Position numbers and translations under genes: made by a program
In this document: in pieces, positions 1 to 13,100 of the stretch
Layout of the letters: every line of letters begins with the position of its first letter
Position numbering within the stretch: the first letter of the stretch is position 1
Notes under the pieces: model-generated
The model's input: the letters and a program-made list of their open reading frames with translations, nothing else
Database searches by the model: none
Told to the model about the DNA's origin: nothing
From: Polytrichum commune
Taxonomy: Eukaryota; Streptophyta; Polytrichopsida; Polytrichales; Polytrichaceae
DNA length: 64,000 nt
Direction: 5' to 3'
NCBI GenBank assembly: GCA_950295325.1
Contig: OX485804.1
Location: forward strand, 4,280,001-4,344,000

Positions 1-483
1 AAATGGAATAGGCTGGGGGGGTTGTATTGGGGGCCTCAAACCTGGTTTGGGAATGTCCATCTTCACAGACCCATGCGCTGCACTTGCGGCTCTGACATAG
101 AAAGTGTGCCGATCCTTTTGGAGCCCCAATGCCATATTATGCAAACATCTTGAGGTCTCCATGTGCATCATAGGGGTAACAAATGGCATAAGGGCAGCCA
201 GTGGCACATGCCCAACAGGAGTGGGAAGAGCCAAAATGGCAACCCTCTTTAGTGAGGGGTTGCGAGACTGTATAGGTATCACACAAATGGGGTGGGAAGG
301 AGGTTCATCGTGGCCAACATTCGATGGATGCACAGTTCATGTTGTGTTGGGTGTCTACCGATCACCACCACCAGCTTGTCGTGAATGCAAAGGGTTTTTT
401 TTCTTGTGCAGAGATCTGAATTCCTGGATTGAATGGAAAACATGATGCCCATCCACCATCTGGGCATGACTACGTTTCTTGGG

Positions 484-1327
484 TCAGGCAGGGGGCGTTT
501 CGGGCTCATCATCACCATCATCTTCGAGGTCGACAAAATTTGCTAACACGGGCGGGGTAACACCTTGCATGGGAGAGAGTTGCCCTCTGGATTTTCCATG
601 CGCCCGGGAATTTGTTCTTGGGGTTGGGCAGGCCGTCAATGTCTCCAGTGTGGGCTCCATGAACACATGCTCCTGCACTCTAGCTTCGGGGGGAGGGTAA
701 GTGACATCTTTGAGCTCAAGGTTAAGATCCAACCATACCGAATTGTCGTGGAGGTTGTCCCATACGGAGCCATCACCACGTTGCAAAGTAAATTTCAGGC
801 CCTTACCTTGTTTTGTTGTCTTAAGATTGGGGTAGACAGGGAGCTCCCACTTTGAGCCACTTGAATCCAAAGGTCCATGGGCAACCCCCGACTCGGTAAT
901 CTATCAGCCGCAACTTGCTAGGAAAAGATCCTCTGCAATAGAGACACAACCAATCATCCCTGGCCTTGTGGACATTTCGAGAGCGGTTGCGAGTACACTC
1001 TAATTTCAACTCAATGTATACACACCTCCTCACGTGTTGTTCCAACCACCTAGCAGAGTCCTTATTCATGTAGTATGTCACCTCATCCTCTTCGGGCAAG
1101 GGCGCTTGTGGCTCGCAAGCCATATTCTGCAAACGACAATGGAAGTCAATGGCCAGAAACAAAGCACTTTGAGGCCTGACCAAGAATGAGGGGGGATGAG
1201 TGTTTGTGCCACGGGAATGTGGCGCAACATGCGAGGTTGAGGGTTGTTGAAGCCCTCCATGGGAGGAAATGCATCGATAGCCATGCCCACAAATGTCACT
1301 AAGCACGTCCAGAAAAAACACCCTCAA
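484..1327 (-). pseudogene. Frameshifted ORF relic with a CxxC finger-like segment
   Basis: Two overlapping minus-strand reading frames seem to be one broken coding sequence. The upstream frame (1327 down to about 885) contains a Cys-rich stretch, CLYCRGSF followed by a later GGC, resembling half of a zinc finger. The downstream frame (about 880 to 484) continues with LDSSGSKWELPVYPNLK and ends in an acidic tail, VDLEDDGDDEPETPP. The text shifts frame near 880, just after GGCP. I do not recognise the family. The layout, a finger-like N part with a charged tail inside repeat DNA, would suit a transposon-derived gene, but that is inference. No intron signals are needed to join the halves, so I call it broken rather than spliced. 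Confidence 0.35.
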
Positions 1328-1740
1328 CCCTTAATAGTGAAAGGATATGAGTGAAATTCCTCCAAGAGAAGCAAGTGACCAAAAAACAAAGAATGCCTAA
1401 GCATACACAAAAATGCAATCTATGCTGCCACAAAAAATGATGTAGCAAAAATAACGGAAGATGTGACATGTTACAAGATTGACCGCTCCTGGGATGCCAC
1501 ATGCTCGCTGTAACCACCGTCTATGGACGTTGCGCTCGTGCAACAATCAAGGTACTCTACAAATCAGCAGCCTTTGTTGTTGTGGTGGCAATTAAGCCAT
1601 AAACCTGCACAAAATGAGGATGTCGATCACAAGTTAGGAATTACAATTATGTGATATGTAACACGATTGTCATGATTACAAATCTTAAGAAGGAAGCACA
1701 TTGATTGAATGGCAATCATCATAACAACATCTTGCCCGTC

Positions 1741-2200
1741 ATGCTTCAACGCATCATTGTTGCATTTCCATCACTTCGTGGAAGAGATTGCAATGTGGGA
1801 AAAATCCAGGTTGTGCAGAAAATGATTAGGTCACACTCAGTCAAAGAACGTTGGTTGATAGGACATTTGCAAATAAACATGAAAAGTGATGTCACACTTC
1901 AAGGCATCATTGTTTCATTCCCATCACTTTGTGGAAGAGACTACAGTCTAAACCCTAAATCTAGGTTGTGCAGCAAATGAATAGGTTACACTCAATTAGA
2001 AGCGAAGGTTGATTGGACATTTGCAAAGAAGTATGAAAAGCGGTGTCACTCACCTTGATTGTAACCACTGTATTTGAAAATAAGCGCTCCAACCGCTGAT
2101 CTTGGCCGTAGACCGTTCACCGCATCATTGTTGCAATGGCATCACTTGATGCAAGGCACTGCATTGCAGCAGAAATCTAGAGTGTGCAGGTTACAATGAT
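1741..2200. repeat. Degenerate tandem repeat, three partial copies
   Basis: The phrase GCATCATTGTT recurs at about 1751, 1904 and 2122. Each copy is followed by a 'catcacttcgtggaagaga'-like text and then by 'aggttgtgcag'. The first two copies are about 153 bp apart and align over most of their length; the third is shorter and more diverged. No coding potential is convincing here. Confidence 0.6.
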
Positions 2201-3224
2201 TCAAGAGCCATGGCTAGATGGAGGTCTTTTAAAGAGGAATGGAAAACGCAGTCCCCGAGGGTGATTACTAGGTTACCTTGGTGGATGGATGTCGGCCATG
2301 GTCCACATAGTCCTCATGACAGTAGGATGCAATGATGGAAGGCATGGGCACTGATGTGATGTGCCTTGTAACAAAGGAATGGGCATGATGATGGGGGCAG
2401 ACGTGGCCTCGGTGGGTGATTGGGCAGCTTAGCCCAACAGCGTGGTGCTCCAGCCCTATGTTCAGGGAAAACCGACGGCTAGTTCATTATCAGCCGATGG
2501 ATTTCCCCTCATGACCGGTCCAAATTTCCAACCAGCGGATGGCAATCCGACTGTAATTTCAATCCTCCGGCAATTAGCCGATGGACCAAAAAATGTCCCG
2601 GAAATGTAGCCGATTCTTCTTGTGAGTTACTGGATTTCAACTGGAAGCATCCAGAGCACTATTTGTCTGGGGCATCTAATGATGCAATTGAGGAAGTACC
2701 CTAAACCTTAAACTTTTTTTAATTATGCAACCTTTCCATGACCAAATCCAATTGCTTCTATGAAGAATTGGGGGACCCTTGGCCTTCAAGCGGTGAAGGC
2801 ATTGCTAGGTTCAATTCCTGCCAAGGATATTAACTCTTCAAATTTAAAGTTTTGAACATGCCTTTCTTTTCACTTATTCAAGATTTTGTACTAAGAAATA
2901 ACTTTTCATACATTTTTTAAACAATAAGTGCCGATATGAATTCCATTTAATCGGATATTGACCAATGAAAATATGAAAATAAAGGCAATTGGCCGATTGA
3001 TTTTACAAAAGACCGGCTCTTGCCGATGTAAATTGGAAAAACTCCGACCCTTCGTAGCAACTACCGGCAATTAGCCACTAAGGCTTCAAAAACTTCCCGA
3101 ACTCTGCTTCAGCCCGGACAAGGCCAAGTTGCGGCTCCCAAGGCCCTGACTTACTGAGATGGTTATGATGGGCCTCGATGTCCGCTTCACAGTAGACACC
3201 ATTGGGTTCGGTAATGTTAGGGAT
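2200..3224. other. Intergenic, no gene seen
   Basis: This AT-rich stretch holds scattered 'ccgat/accggt' fragments that recall the repeat family at 8318 and 58860. At 2771-2824 a short sequence starts CCTTGGC and ends GCCAAGG, with a GGTTCAATTCC core. It looks tRNA-like but lacks room for an anticodon arm. I see no supported gene. Confidence 0.5.
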
Positions 3225-3226
3225 TA

Positions 3227-4129
3227 CAGTCCACCCTCTATAAGTGTTAACAATTGGGAGTGGTAATATTGTTAACACTTATAGAGTGTTAACACTTATA
3301 GAAATATAGAGTTTAACAAATCAAAACATAACACGTATAAATGTAACACAAGTAAAATATTGTTATAATACCAAATGAAGTTCCAAAATACAGTTGAGGA
3401 GTCTCACTCCCCCATTTACACTCCTCTAGGATGGAAGAAGGCATCTATAGAGGTCTGTTGGAGTTGATTCACATGTAGGTGATCAATCTCTTTCTCAAAC
3501 TTTTCTAATTTCTTGACCAAATGCATAACATCAGTAGACCTATGCTCAAGATAATGACGTAAAGTTTGAAGAGAAGACTGCACATCTTTGTAACACACAG
3601 GGGCTATAGGTTCAGATGCAAGAGTTTCAATGTCATCCTCCTCCTCAACAAAGGAATCTGGGTTGAACATCTCCATCAATTCCTCATTGGATGGTTGGTA
3701 AGGATTATTCAAGTCAAATTCTCCTCAATAGCTTTCTAATGGTATGTGATTCGCCCTACAAGTCTGAAATTCGAAAACAACATTCTCAGAAATTCGAACG
3801 CTGGTAGACTAGCTCAACCTGTTAGGGTAAACTGAGTTGACGAGGGAGGGACTTGCAGTCAATATCCTAAACCCTAGTAATTTCTAAATGGGGGGTATGT
3901 TACAGTATATTACATGTGCTATGTTAGAGTATATTGTATTGTATGGTATTATATAGTATAATAATAAGTTAACAGATATAGAGGGCAAAATTACAAAGAG
4001 GGGAGTAGCCAATCAGTTAACACTTAACACTTAACGTTATTGTAGTCTCCCCAAGTAGGGAGTAGAAAAAATGTTAACACTTATGGAACTTTAACACTTA
4101 TAGAGGTAACACTTATAGAGGGTGGACTG
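3227..4129. mobile_element. pogo/Lemi-type (Tc1-mariner) element, deleted
   Basis: The element is bounded by inverted repeats beginning CAGTCCACCCTCTATAAGTG on the left and ending GAGGGTGGACTG on the right. It is flanked on both sides by TA (3225-3226 and 4130-4131). The phrase 'gttaacacttatagag' recurs just inside both ends, as subterminal repeats. TIRs starting CAGT, a TA target duplication and 'CCTCTATAA' in the TIR are known traits of the plant pogo-like elements (Lemi type). At 903 bp it is too short to carry a full transposase, so it is an internally deleted derivative. The C-terminal transposase ORF it still carries is listed separately. Confidence 0.85.
3416..3712 (-). pseudogene. C-terminal remnant of a pogo/Tigger transposase
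   Basis: This 98-codon open frame lies inside the pogo-type element. It has an acidic start (residues 22-28), a helical stretch with ALxxL..YLEHR-like spacing (SLQTLRHYLEHR), a leucine heptad-like segment (VKKLEKFEKEIDHL), and a short tail, TSIDAFFHPRGV. Tigger and jerky-type transposases commonly end with an acidic patch, a helix containing L..YLE, and a 'xxIxxFF' tail, so I read it as the C-terminus of that family. The CENP-B-type DNA-binding part and the DDE catalytic part are absent, so it cannot be autonomous. The ATG may be fortuitous, since the frame is only the surviving 3' end of a longer gene. Confidence 0.6.
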
Positions 4130-4982
4130 TACTATGTACACATAACAGTAAAGTCAAACCTACTTTTAGCTCTGTGTTGAGACACATGGTTCTGTGATGA
4201 ACAGGAGTTGTTTTCAACTCAAAAGATTCGGCAGTGACCTGACACAACAACATCTTCATGTCATGGCATGTGTGGCAATCGTACATCATGTCTCAGTCGC
4301 TTTCATGTCAATAAAAATTCTATTAAATTACCTCAAAGCACATTCTGCTCTTACTATCAAAATGGACTATTCAAGTTGAAAAATTGGCCACTATTAATAA
4401 ACTCTATACTTACCCATTGAAAATAGACACTACTAGGTACTGTTGTGGTCTACCCTAATAGAGTAATCAGGGGCTACTGTGGATCCTCAACTACAAACAG
4501 TGTTCAAGATTGAAGTCCTCATATGAGTTTCATTTTGAAGGGTTCTCAAATTTCAGCCTTTCAACTCAAGGGCTGGTTCAAATCCAAGAATGCATCCAAT
4601 CAATCCAAGAATATAGAATTGAAATACAAAACTCGTATTAAACTTGTGCGTGAATTTGATGGTACATGTTTCTAGTATAATGTGAAGAATTAAGAATTAA
4701 GAATCAACCATCTAACTCCACTTCTTGTAGTGACTATGCCCTACGTTTGTTGGTTCTTGTGGAAGGCATATTATATTGAGGACTTCAAGTGACATCTTCG
4801 TTTTCAATTTGGGGTTGCGTTTTGAAGGGTTGTTTTCAGAGAGCTATATTTTGAAGGGCCAAATCACGTTTGAAGGGCATTGAAGACTTCAATCTTGAAC
4901 ATTGACTACAAAGGTGTTCAGTCCGTAGGTTCACTGTTCTGCTCATTTAAGGTGGACAACCTTCAATGTTTACATTTCTTTA

Positions 4983-5390
4983 CTAGCCCACTTCTCTTAG
5001 GATACGAAATACACGATTAGTGTGAGATACTTAGCGAATCCAAATTGAGGTCGAAGTCACTCTCCTCATAATTTTTGGAGCTCATATGGATATCTTATTC
5101 ATTATCATAGTGAGATTCTAGTGCTCATCAAATGGTGTCACAAGTCCCCGCATTTATGTTTATTATTAGACTTAGAATGGTTGTCATATTTTGAGCACGT
5201 AATCCAATCTCTTTTAAACAAATGCCCTTTAGATATTTTTTCTTAGAGCCACACTTAATGACATACCACTCAAATATAGATATCTTAACAAGAAAAGAAA
5301 TTGAATCATGGTTGTCTACTCTACCCACAGATTGAGTACGGGTAAGGAGAGTCCAGTGGCCTAGCACAATTATATTCATGAATTTTAAAC
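4983..5390 (+). repeat. Dispersed repeat family R1, copy 1
   Basis: The text 'actagcccacttct', 'gcgaatccaaattgagg' and 'ccactcaaatata' occurs in the same order here, at 9447-9735, and in reverse orientation at 52853-53275. All three copies have a similar length. I see neither clear terminal inverted repeats nor an ORF, so the class is unknown. Confidence 0.7.
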
Positions 5391-8317
5391 ATCGTGTGAT
5401 TTAGATATAGAGTTTGGAAGTCAAGATGCTCAATGACAATAAATGAGCGAGCACTATATTAGGTGATTTGAGATTTTTGTTTGGCATTTTGAGACATGTA
5501 CATAAATAAGAACATTGAAAATGTCACATAAATATTAGGGAATGGTGTGTGAAACTCAAACATGCAAACATCTAAGAGTGGTGATCTACTTCAATTCATG
5601 CACAAATGAAGGCATAACTCGATCAAGAACTCATTAAGATGGTTTCAGTAGGATAACCCAAACATGAGACAATATTGAAAGAGAAAGAATATATCCATAT
5701 TACGGGAAATAGAAATTACAAGGTTTGGTCAAAGAAATTGATTAGCAAATGAGCGCCACATAACCATTATTGGATAGTGCAACCTAAACTAAGCCTATAT
5801 ATGCGCAAAATCTATGCTAGTGTTGGTATGTATGGCTTCGGTCGCCGCTTCTTTTGCTCACATTGCTTTTGCCTCTTTGTAGAGGGACTTATGAGTACCC
5901 AACCCTTCTAGAACCCATAAGAGTTTATCCATCTTGGACACCGAGTTGTCTCTGTGCTTCAAGAACTTCGTTTAGTATAATTTCAAGTCCATAATTGCAA
6001 AGGAGAAGTGGTCTTTTGCTTTGGTCCTTGTGGCTTTCCATGGATGTACACCGGCCAACCTTGGATCCTCAAGGGTTCCAAGGTAACTTGGTTGAAGTGC
6101 AAATCCTGCTTGAACTAGACAATATTCTTCTCCCTGGCGAAATCGAAGAAGACCCAGGCTGTGTGGTCTGGAAGCACTTGGTTTTTTCCCCTTTGTCCAT
6201 CTTCGACTTTGAGTAATCAACCTTTGCCTCCAAATAAGAACGGCCATGGATGTGCTAGTGAACTTGTATTCAACCTTGAATGCCCTCTAGTTCTACTAGT
6301 TGACCTCCCTGTCAACGACAAGGTTCATTTGTAGCACAAGCTTGCTGAGCTCTTGGAGAATCGTAGTCTTTTTCATTATGTTCTCAAGCCGTTCCTTCAT
6401 TGTATAGCAAGAAGGAAGGAAATCTTTAGGTTTACATTTTACAATCTTGGGATGCACCCAGAATCTCTTTGGGGTCAACGCCACATGGAGGATGTAGATG
6501 CAGCCTTCCCCATTTCTGTCTTTGTGAGGCCCTGCAGGGTCCTAAAGAACTCCCTCACCAGAGGCTTCATTCGCTTGAAGTTTGAGATAAGAATAAAAAG
6601 AAAATTGGTGTATGGATCAATAGATTTTCCGGTCTCATGTTTCTAAAACACCTCCTTTCATTTTCCAAACAACATTTGTTGAGGTTATCATATAGATCTT
6701 ACCCTTGAGCTTGTTGTACTTCTTTTGCTTGTGGCAAGCGTAATGGATAGATGAGAACTTGTTGATACTTTGATTTTTAAAATCCCATGTGCTACACACA
6801 TGGGGGTTTGGTTTAGTACCAAATAAAGAAAAGCATGTGTAGAGTAACTGAACTATTTGGGGCAATCAACCCAAACTATGAATGCACTTTTTGGGGCAAT
6901 CATTCCAAACTATGTTCATAAAGCTTGAGGTGATGAAGTGGAGTTTGGATCAGTCAACTAAAACAATACTCACCTCCCAAATATAGTTTTGAAGAACGAT
7001 ATACCCCTATCCTATCTTTAAAGCAAGACCCTAGTAAATCTTATTGGAGATACATTTTGTAGATTAGGAAATATCCAGTGCTTGTAATGGATGGGTCAAA
7101 TTGCCTCTAGATGAACCTAATTGATTTAATATGAAAAGATGTTGTACATTTGAGATAATTGTAATAACCCAAAACACAATAATCCTATGAACTTTCGAAG
7201 TGCACCCAAATAGAGTTGTCACTTGTGAAAAGGTAATTGGAGGCCTCAAAGTGGCTCTAAACACTACATAATGATGGTATACAATGGTTGAGATGGCAAA
7301 ATATGGCCACACAGCAAATAATCACACTTGCTCAACTATCAAGTGCTTTTTCCAACACCTAAACCCTCTAGTCCTTCACTCACGATGAGAACACTGATAC
7401 ACACGAAGGGTACAAACAACATCATCTGACAAGCAAGGGAGGTAAGTGAGGGCTTCATAGTGAGAAGATAAAATGTGATTGTCAAACAATCCACAAATGA
7501 ACCCACCCTAAAGCCAAGCTGCCATTAAACTAAACAAAGACATGTGTAGTACTAGAGGCCAGCTATAAGGAGCTCTTGGTGGACAATAGACTGCACTACC
7601 TTTGGCCATATTTGCCTTCGGAGCTAAAAAGCTTAGCATCCCCGAGCTCCTCACATCCGAGTTGGCAAACTCGGCATCCATTTTCTCACACCCAAACAAG
7701 CCATTGCGGCACCTACTGCAATCCTTTCGACCTTGATTTTGAGACTATTGGCCATGAATTTGAGATTGTTGGCCTTGAGTTCGACAGTCCCGGCCTTTGA
7801 AATTTTATATTTAGTCTTACAATGCTACACATAGGTTGCAAACTTGGAATTTAATGTATAGGACTCGGCATTGGATGCGGTTTGAGGAATGTGCTGTTCA
7901 GGCATTTCATCTCCTAACCGATTATGAGGCACTATTGGCACAGTGACTTTGCTTGTACTTGGATTTTTGTTAGGACATATTGGATAAAGACTTGCAGACT
8001 GAATCTTACCTTGTTGTGTTGACACTTATGTAGTAGGGCTTGCAGGAGCTCCTCCAGACGACCAAGCTACTACTGGATTTGCCATGGTTGGGTGCAAATG
8101 AGCTACCTTCAAGTTGCCCGACCTCCCTGCAACCTCTGTCTTGGTTATCTCCGCTGCATCCAACTGCCGAAACATCTGAAGTTTGAGTTCAACCACCCCC
8201 AAATGCGATCACCTCCCAACACGTAGGCAGTTGCAAACAATTTTGTTGTGATCTCTGATGTTGGCATTTTATCAAACCGCAGAGGTGGCCGTTGCAAGGT
8301 TTCTTCATGCAACACTA

Positions 8318-8525
8318 TGTCCGGGGAGAACCGGCAGTTAGTTACAGATGAATCGGTTGAGTTTGAGAAATAACCGGTTCAAGTTCGAGACTTCAGGAGA
8401 ATTACCGATCATTTTAGTGGAATGTATAGAATATACCTCAAATGAATGAAGCAAAACTGGAAGATGTCATCATGTAACCGGCTGGATTTGGAATCACTAG
8501 GATCTTGACCGACTATGCCCAAAAA
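8318..8525 (+). repeat. Dispersed repeat family R2, copy 1
   Basis: The sequence running from 'ggggagaaccgg' through 'gaccgactatgccc' recurs at 23060-23262 in the same orientation, and around 58860-59340 in reverse orientation as partial duplicate copies. Shared landmarks are 'agaaataaccggttcaag', 'aattaccgatcatttt' and 'actaggatcttgaccga'. The class is unknown. Confidence 0.65.
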
Positions 8526-8638
8526 CTTCCCAGGCACTGGTGCAAGGACCTTCGGCAGTTGGACAGATAGCCTCAGCCGTTGAAACTCAGAATTTTGGCC
8601 ATTACCTGGTTTTTAGTTAAGCTGAGGAGGATAACTAA

Positions 8639-9173
8639 GGGCCGCTTTACACCTAGAGGCCAGGCCAATTCGTTGTGTAAAAGGCTTGAAATCCTCACTT
8701 GTGATTGGTCAAAAGGTTGAAATCAGTCCCAACCCCTTTCACACCTAGAGGCCGGGCCGATTCGGTGGTATGAATTTTTTAATCAAAAAATGCATGATAT
8801 GACACGGCCCGAGCTAGTTGAATTAGGTGCACCCAAAATGGAGGGCGAATTCTTGGCCTCAGGGCCAATGTCACATTTCAATTAAAAAAAACTTTTAAAA
8901 ATAAAATATGATTATTTTAGCAAACTATCCATTGGATTATGTGAAAATATAAACAGCTCTATGCTAGATTATCCTAGATCCATTGGATTATGCTAGATTT
9001 ATTGAATTGGCCTAGCTTCTTGGCCCATCGGCCTTTACATATGGAAAAATTGACCCCCATTATAATCTTATTATAATGGGTAGGTGAGGCCGGCCTCCAG
9101 CCCAAAAGGGGCTGAAATTTCATGTAATCGGCCTCAAGGGGAATTGGCCCGGCCTCTAGGTGTAAAGCGGCCC
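8639..9173. mobile_element. PIF/Harbinger-like MITE
   Basis: The 535-bp element begins GGGCCGCTTTACACCTAGAG and ends with the inverse of that text (CTCTAGGTGTAAAGCGGCCC). It is flanked on both sides by TAA (8636-8638 and 9174-9176). The inverted repeat extends about 35 bp into 'gccaggccaattc'. A three-base TAA/TTA duplication with G-rich TIR ends is characteristic of PIF/Harbinger MITEs. A second internal TIR-like text ('tttcacacctagaggccgggcc', about 8738) suggests a nested or duplicated end. There is no transposase. Confidence 0.85.
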
Positions 9174-9446
9174 TAAGAACGCTGATGGGCCAATACAGTA
9201 CAATACAGGTCACAGGTTCAGAACCCAGGGATTAAAGCGCCACTCCTAAACAGGCCATGTAGGCTGGCCAGGTGGATTCGGCAGTAGTTAAGTGTGCAGG
9301 TGTGATACGTATGCAGCTCAGTAAGTTTATGCTTTAACTCACTTCGCTAGAGTCAAGTGGGGAAGCTCCTTTTATATAAGTTTCATAAAGTGCACTGCAA
9401 TTGAGTTGGAATGTAAAGTAGATGGGTCTTGAACAGTTTTTTTTCC

Positions 9447-9735
9447 AACTAGCCCACTTCTAGAATATCCACAATGGAAGTGTGAGATGATTAGCAAATC
9501 CAAATTGAGGACATAGCCACTTTCCTCATAATTGTTGGAGATCGTTTGAGTATCTTATCTTATCCCAATTATGGATATGTTGACTTTGGAGCCTAGAATG
9601 GTTAGCATCTTTCGAGCATACAGTCCAATGTATTTTAAACACATATCCCTGTGGTGTCTGTTCTTGGATCCACACACCACTCAAATATAGGTATCTGATA
9701 TGTACAAGTAACCAAATTAGGCCCGTCTACCTTGC
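9447..9735 (+). repeat. Dispersed repeat family R1, copy 2
   Basis: This copy shares 'aactagcccacttct', 'aaatccaaattgagg', 'tcctcataatt', 'cctagaatggtt' and 'accactcaaatatag' with the copy at 4983-5390. It is more diverged and shorter at its right end. Confidence 0.65.
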
Positions 9736-10199
9736 ATTGCCAGAAGGCTTACAAGCTGGAGACCAGAAGAAAGTCTCTGGGGTGGCCCTTGTCTGAGATA
9801 CATTGCGATTTAGGAACACAAAAACCTAGCCTTTCTCTGCAGACAGCTGAATAGGAGTAAAATTCCAGGCAAAGAAAGGAACCAAACAAAATTGCAAGTC
9901 AATTCTAACCATGTTACATTTTTCTACTCTTGAGGTTTGTGACCAACATATACAAGTCGCACCCCACAATATGCATGAGGCAAAGCATAAGAATATGCTA
10001 AAAGAGGATCCTACAAAGTTCTTCTGTCTATAAATTCAAATGAAGAATCGATCAAGAGCAACTCAAGGACTACCAATTTTCAACACAAGGAACTACCACC
10101 TCACTTGTTGACTTCACCATTCTGCAGCTTGAGAACTGCACCTTTCATGAATCCAATTAAGAGCTTCGGAATCCAATCTTTCATGAGTCCAACTAACAG

Positions 10200-13100
10200 T
10201 CACTTGTCTGACTTGATGCTAGGGTAGGTAGGTTCTTCACTACCAGCAGCTCCATTCGCACCCAAAGAATGCTCAGCATGGAAAGACCTCCTTGGCCTGG
10301 AACTTCTTGTTGAGCCCAAATACCCAGCTGATGATCGAGGAGACACTGCATTACAGTCACCGTCCATAAGGGAAAACATAGCTGGAGACATAGCATTACC
10401 TCTGGAAGCTGCTGGAGGAAGTCCTGTTGCATCCATGTTTGAGGAGGATCCTGATGCTGAATCGAACTCGAGAGGAAGTTCTTCTATGGTCTGGTCACAA
10501 AGCCACACACACCCAAAATTCACACATTCCGCCAAATGTTCCACTGCCTCATTGAAACTCTGTCCCTCCATCCACAAGAGATCTAGGGCATTGAGACTAA
10601 CAATCATCACTATTACATTGATTGTTATTGATACATGGCCATTCCTTATAAGCCTTTAGTGCTCAACAGAAATAATTATATTCATTGTCAAGAGGGAACA
10701 AACTCCAAACATGATATTCCCAAATTGCAAGAGTCCACAGTGGTAATCAAGTCAAAGTGCAGGCTGAACCCCTAAACTCACAATGATGGAGAATCAAGAC
10801 CAAATGCATCATGGGCAGGCAATGACAACTTGCCACCAACCCAAACAGACTTCATTGCCAGTTATTCAACTCACAAACCTCAAAAATCGAACTGAAGTCA
10901 AAACCAAATGGCCATAAAATTTCCATGTCCATCTGGATTTCCCTGCACAACTCTGTTGCAAGGCTTTTTGCAAATGAGCTGGGACCTTTTGGAACACAGA
11001 AGAGAACTCTATCCGCCCATCCCCATAAAGAGTAATCTTTATGAGGGATAATAAATTCCATTTATTATAGAATAAAATTGTCTGCAAGGGGCCTTTCAGA
11101 ACAACAAAGATAGTCGTTCATGACCAACCAAAAATCCTAATACTGTACTTAAAACTCAACGATAGCTTATTCCAGAGCAAAAATTGTTGTGAGAACTGCC
11201 GGAGTCAATAAAAGGTAGTGTCCAATTCCTGCACCCAAAACCGTAACGCTCTCTCAGCCTCAACATGCACCCCATCTAAAATGTGTGTACCCCATACACA
11301 CAACTGAACCTCAGCATCCACAGAAAAATGAACCGTGCTGGCCATCTGCTTGTAACAAATGATCTCCAAATAAGCTCATAGATTCATACCGAGGACTACT
11401 TCTGCCGGTTTGAAATCTGTACCACACATTAGTGTGACATATTGCTTACACCAATATGCAGAAGTACAGACGAGTCCAATGTAGTGAGCACATAAGCAGT
11501 TTACCACTCATGAAACCATGCAGAAGTCAAACTAATAAGCTAAAGGAAAAGGCATTCTGCTTTGAGAGGGGCATATCCTGCTATACTTGGGAAAAACAAA
11601 CCATGTCACAATAATAGATTAACTTGTCAAAGTTAAATAATTTTGTGGGGCAGAAGTGAATTTAAATATGGTTGTTGATTCTGAGTAACATTAGTATAGA
11701 GGACAGACAAGAATCAGCATACAACCACCCATTGAAATGTGAGTAACAGGTTATACCCAGGCAGCTTGTTGTAGAACTCGCAAAATCTCTTTACAACGCT
11801 TCCTCTTTACAGCGATGTCTTCCTTTTCCTGAAGCATCTCTTCAAACAAACTCTCCCTGTAGAGGCACATCCATATAATTATTTTCATACCTCCTCAAGT
11901 ATTTTGGTTCTAATCTGAAGCTTGTACAGCTGAAAAAGATTAAATGGAACACCAACAACAACCCAAACAACAAATTGAAACACAATATTAAACTTTGAAG
12001 AGTCTTCACTGCGAGACTCACCTGTACAACTTCTTTATGAACACACTATGGAGCTCCCTCTTCACATGGTTGACCTGGTCAATCAAATCAAGTGAAGCCA
12101 TCTTAGAAAGGCAGTCCCATATTTGGACTAAATTAGTGTAACACCACACCTATTTTTACTTCATAACAAATACCAGTATCTACAGCATGATTACTATGTG
12201 ACCTTAATGTGACTCACCAGAAAATGCATGATAGCCTTGGGCACCAAGTCCTGTACATTTTTCCGGACAATATCATAATAAGACTTCAAGAGCAGTCGCG
12301 TGACAGCAATTTCAACTGTCTCCTGCTCACCTAGAGCATCGTTTGCTCTTAGAACTGCTGGTGGCTGCATCACATTCCCAACAGTCATTAGATTGCAAAC
12401 TTTGACAGCTCTATGTTTGCACTATTGATCATAATACATTTTACAAGTGACATTGGCTAAAAACAAAAACTGAAAATAATAATAACATTATTATTATTAT
12501 TATTATTAAATAAATAAATGGTGTCCTATCAGAGGTGACACACACTCAGAGAAGCTTAGTTGAATGCTTACCTCTCGTAGTTGAATACTTGCAAACGAGT
12601 ATTCCATTGGTGCTTGTGCAGGTTCAGCATATCCTCGATTCAGCACATGCTCTTTGCTACTGCCATTGCCTGATCGAGTATCACTGGCTGAGAATATAGA
12701 AGATATGCCCCAGCTACTTCCAGAACCAGTACTACCTGAACAAAGAGGACATTTATTTAATATCAATGCAATTCGTCACTATAGTAACATTCCACAAATT
12801 TAGACTGGACAAGCTTCAAATGGCTAATAGAAGAGCAGGAATTATAAACCATGTCAATTGGAAAATGATTAAGCAGAGTCCACACACCAAAAACATCATA
12901 GATAAATATCTCACACATGACTAAGTTGCTCCAGAAAAACAGGTTCAAATTTATATATAACTTTTTCATATTAGATGCTTGCAGATGGTAACCCACCTGA
13001 TGTGCCAGCCTTCTCTTGTTGCACAACTGAAGACCTTGGGGCAACCTGCACATAAAAAGGGACAGTCAATTGAAGAATAATTGAAGCTGTCCATTTTTTT

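Larger units (their letters stand above)
4130..8638. other. Repeat-rich intergenic DNA
   Basis: No convincing gene is present. At 4498-4910 a degenerate element is framed by the inverted phrase 'tgttcaagattgaag' / 'cttcaatcttgaaca'. At 4983-5390 lies one copy of a dispersed repeat (see that entry). Between 5970 and 6650 several 60-97 codon frames on both strands give no recognisable domain. From about 6850 to 6920 the phrase 'ttggggcaatca' occurs twice in a row. From 7060 to 8300 nothing stands out beyond chance ORFs. Confidence 0.5.

Noticed and set aside
2771-2824. tRNA-like sequence with CCTTGGC/GCCAAGG ends and a GGTTCAATTCC loop
   Set aside because: It is only about 50 bases long, has no anticodon arm, and the T stem pairs poorly. 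At most it is a truncated tRNA-derived fragment.
5972-6646. Several 60-97 codon frames on both strands
   Set aside because: No frame dominates and no transposase, reverse transcriptase or integrase motif is visible. Reported only as repeat-rich DNA.
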